From the NCBI RefSeq assembly GCF_001548395.1, contig NZ_AP017367.1, positions 409,001 to 473,000 on the forward strand: a stretch of DNA of 64,000 nucleotides, written 5' to 3'. The translations under genes and the position numbers were made by a program. The stretch comes from Leptolyngbya sp. O-77. Its GTDB lineage: Bacteria > Cyanobacteriota > Cyanobacteriia > Elainellales > Elainellaceae. The notes beneath the pieces were generated by a model. That model was not told the DNA's origin. It was given only the letters and a program-made list of their open reading frames with translations, and ran no database searches. Positions 63,301 to 64,000 of this stretch are shown piece by piece (position 1 is the stretch's first letter; the number at the start of each line of letters is the position of its first letter).

Positions 63301-63904
63301 TGTGAGCCTTGGGTCGTCGAGAAAAAAACAGCGCCGTTCCTACGCAACCCCAGATGACCGAAGCCGCCATGACGAATCTTTGAATTGGATTTAGCCCGCC
63401 GCCGGAGCGCAATCCCGGGGGACTGATTGCAGAGGAACTGGTTTCAGAGGAACTGGTGGCAGCGGATGCAGGTTCACCAGCGCCCGCCGCTGCACCGCCC
63501 CCTACCGGAATCACCAAAATTTCGCCATGCCCTGCCTGCCGCACTTGCACCTCCCAGTTGCCAGGTTGGGACGGGTCAGGCGCAAAGAGAAAGCGACCGG
63601 ATTCATCGGCCGTGCCCCGCAGCCAGGGGGTTTGCGGATCGGCGGGCGAAAAGACTGCAACCTGGGCCCCAGACATGGGCTGTCCACCGTCGTAGCGAGC
63701 TTCCAGGGCGATCGCCTGCGTTTCCTGATAGGTAATATCAACCCCGTGGGCGTGGGCCGGTGTAGAGAGGTGGGTAATCACAAACCCGGTGGCGATCGCC
63801 AGCAAGCCGAATCGCAGCACCCCACACCGCGTAGCAACGTGCAACCTGAACCGCCAAAAGCGTTCCGAAAAGCGCCCTATCCCTTTCGCTCTCTGGTGAT
63901 CCAT
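63287..63904 (-). CDS. NikL-like auxiliary component of the Ni/Co transporter
   Basis: In this protein of about 205 aa, a hydrophobic segment (FGLLAIATGFVITHL) is followed by AHAHGVDITYQ, giving an exported His-starting domain. An Ig/CarboxypepD_reg-like domain (YDGGQPMSGAQVAVFSP, WLRGTADESGRFLFAPD) follows, then a Ser/Ala-rich linker and a C-terminal membrane helix (FVMAASVIWGCVGTALFF). This matches accessory proteins of the NikKL type placed before cbiM in Ni transport operons. Nickel is thus somewhat favoured, as cyanobacteria need it for urease and hydrogenase. The ATG at 63904 has GAGGG upstream; the frame opens at 63931. Confidence 0.75.
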   Translation of the reverse strand: MDHQRAKGIGRFSERFWRFRLHVATRCGVLRFGLLAIATGFVITHLSTPAHAHGVDITYQETQAIALEARYDGGQPMSGAQVAVFSPADPQTPWLRGTADESGRFLFAPDPSQPGNWEVQVRQAGHGEILVIPVGGGAAAGAGEPASAATSSSETSSSAISPPGLRSGGGLNPIQRFVMAASVIWGCVGTALFFSRRPKAHNAHT

Positions 63905-64000
63905 ACTCAACCCTCGCTTCAAAACGCCCAACCTTAGCTCACTCGACTAAACATGCCTATCCTGAATCAATCTGGCTAGAAATTGCCAAATCGTTCCCAA

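Noticed and set aside
63905..64000. Cobalamin or NiCo riboswitch ahead of the nikL-like/cbiM operon
   Set aside because: Only about 95 bases are available and no B12-box or NiCo-type conserved helices are visible; the region may be cut by the window edge.

Overview
The window is a cyanobacterial chromosome segment. It is saturated with the HIP1 octamer GCGATCGC on both strands. It also carries cyanobacteria-typical genes: carotenoid isomerase crtH, a Tab2/DUF1092 protein, a high-light-inducible protein, a gamma-tocopherol methyltransferase-like enzyme, KtrA/KtrB, DUF1822, DUF928, DUF3598 and DUF3747 proteins, a Cph2-type phytochrome and CHAT proteases. The composition is GC-rich with Pro/Ala-rich linkers, which suggests a Leptolyngbya-like filamentous lineage; the genus cannot be fixed from this sequence alone.

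Layout. 1-5.1 kb: the tail of an unknown gene, a cysteine-desulfurase-like enzyme, a DUF7734-type protein, a DUF3747/SPOR protein, a mini zinc-cluster protein followed by a 28-bp tandem array, and a TonB-like protein. 5.6-9 kb: citrate synthase, a DUF928 protein with an 11-bp phased array upstream, and a membrane protein. 9.2-14.6 kb, minus strand: ispH, a small conserved protein, anmK, ktrA, ktrB. 14.7-25.4 kb: tocopherol methyltransferase, oligopeptidase B, an ATP-grasp-like protein, a TPR-CHAT protease, nagB with an anomalous segment, a coiled-coil protein, Tab2, DUF3598. 26-36 kb: RlpA, an Orn/Lys/Arg decarboxylase-family enzyme, a CBS-PAS-PAS-GAF-GAF histidine kinase, a MidA-type methyltransferase, an HLIP, coaX, crtH. 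36.5-39.3 kb: tRNA-Leu(UAG) and a Cph2-like GAF-GAF-GGDEF-EAL protein.

40-52.8 kb is the most unusual region. A sigma-like DNA-binding protein, a DUF1822 protein and a CHAT caspase-like protease fused through one membrane helix to a periplasmic ligand-binding domain run on the plus strand. They converge on a minus-strand operon of a small secreted protein, a CHASE2 histidine kinase and a LuxR-type regulator. After two small genes, a second sigma-like protein is tightly coupled to an RTX-type Ca-binding-repeat protein. I infer an envelope- or ligand-sensing, protease-linked signalling island; this is a hypothesis.

52.8-64 kb: a cryptochrome/photolyase, an FCD-type GntR regulator divergent from two tandem Rieske oxygenases with a palindromic operator candidate between them, a CAP-domain secreted protein, an amidohydrolase, and a Ni/Co ECF transporter operon (nikL-like, cbiM, cbiQ, cbiO).

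Cross-window oddities: four gene 3' ends sit inside tandem repeats that copy the stop codon; small dispersed repeat families follow gene ends; and three loci (nagB, rlpA, a 72-codon gene near 39.9 kb) show frame anomalies. In two of these (nagB and the 72-codon gene) the anomalies fall in homopolymer runs.
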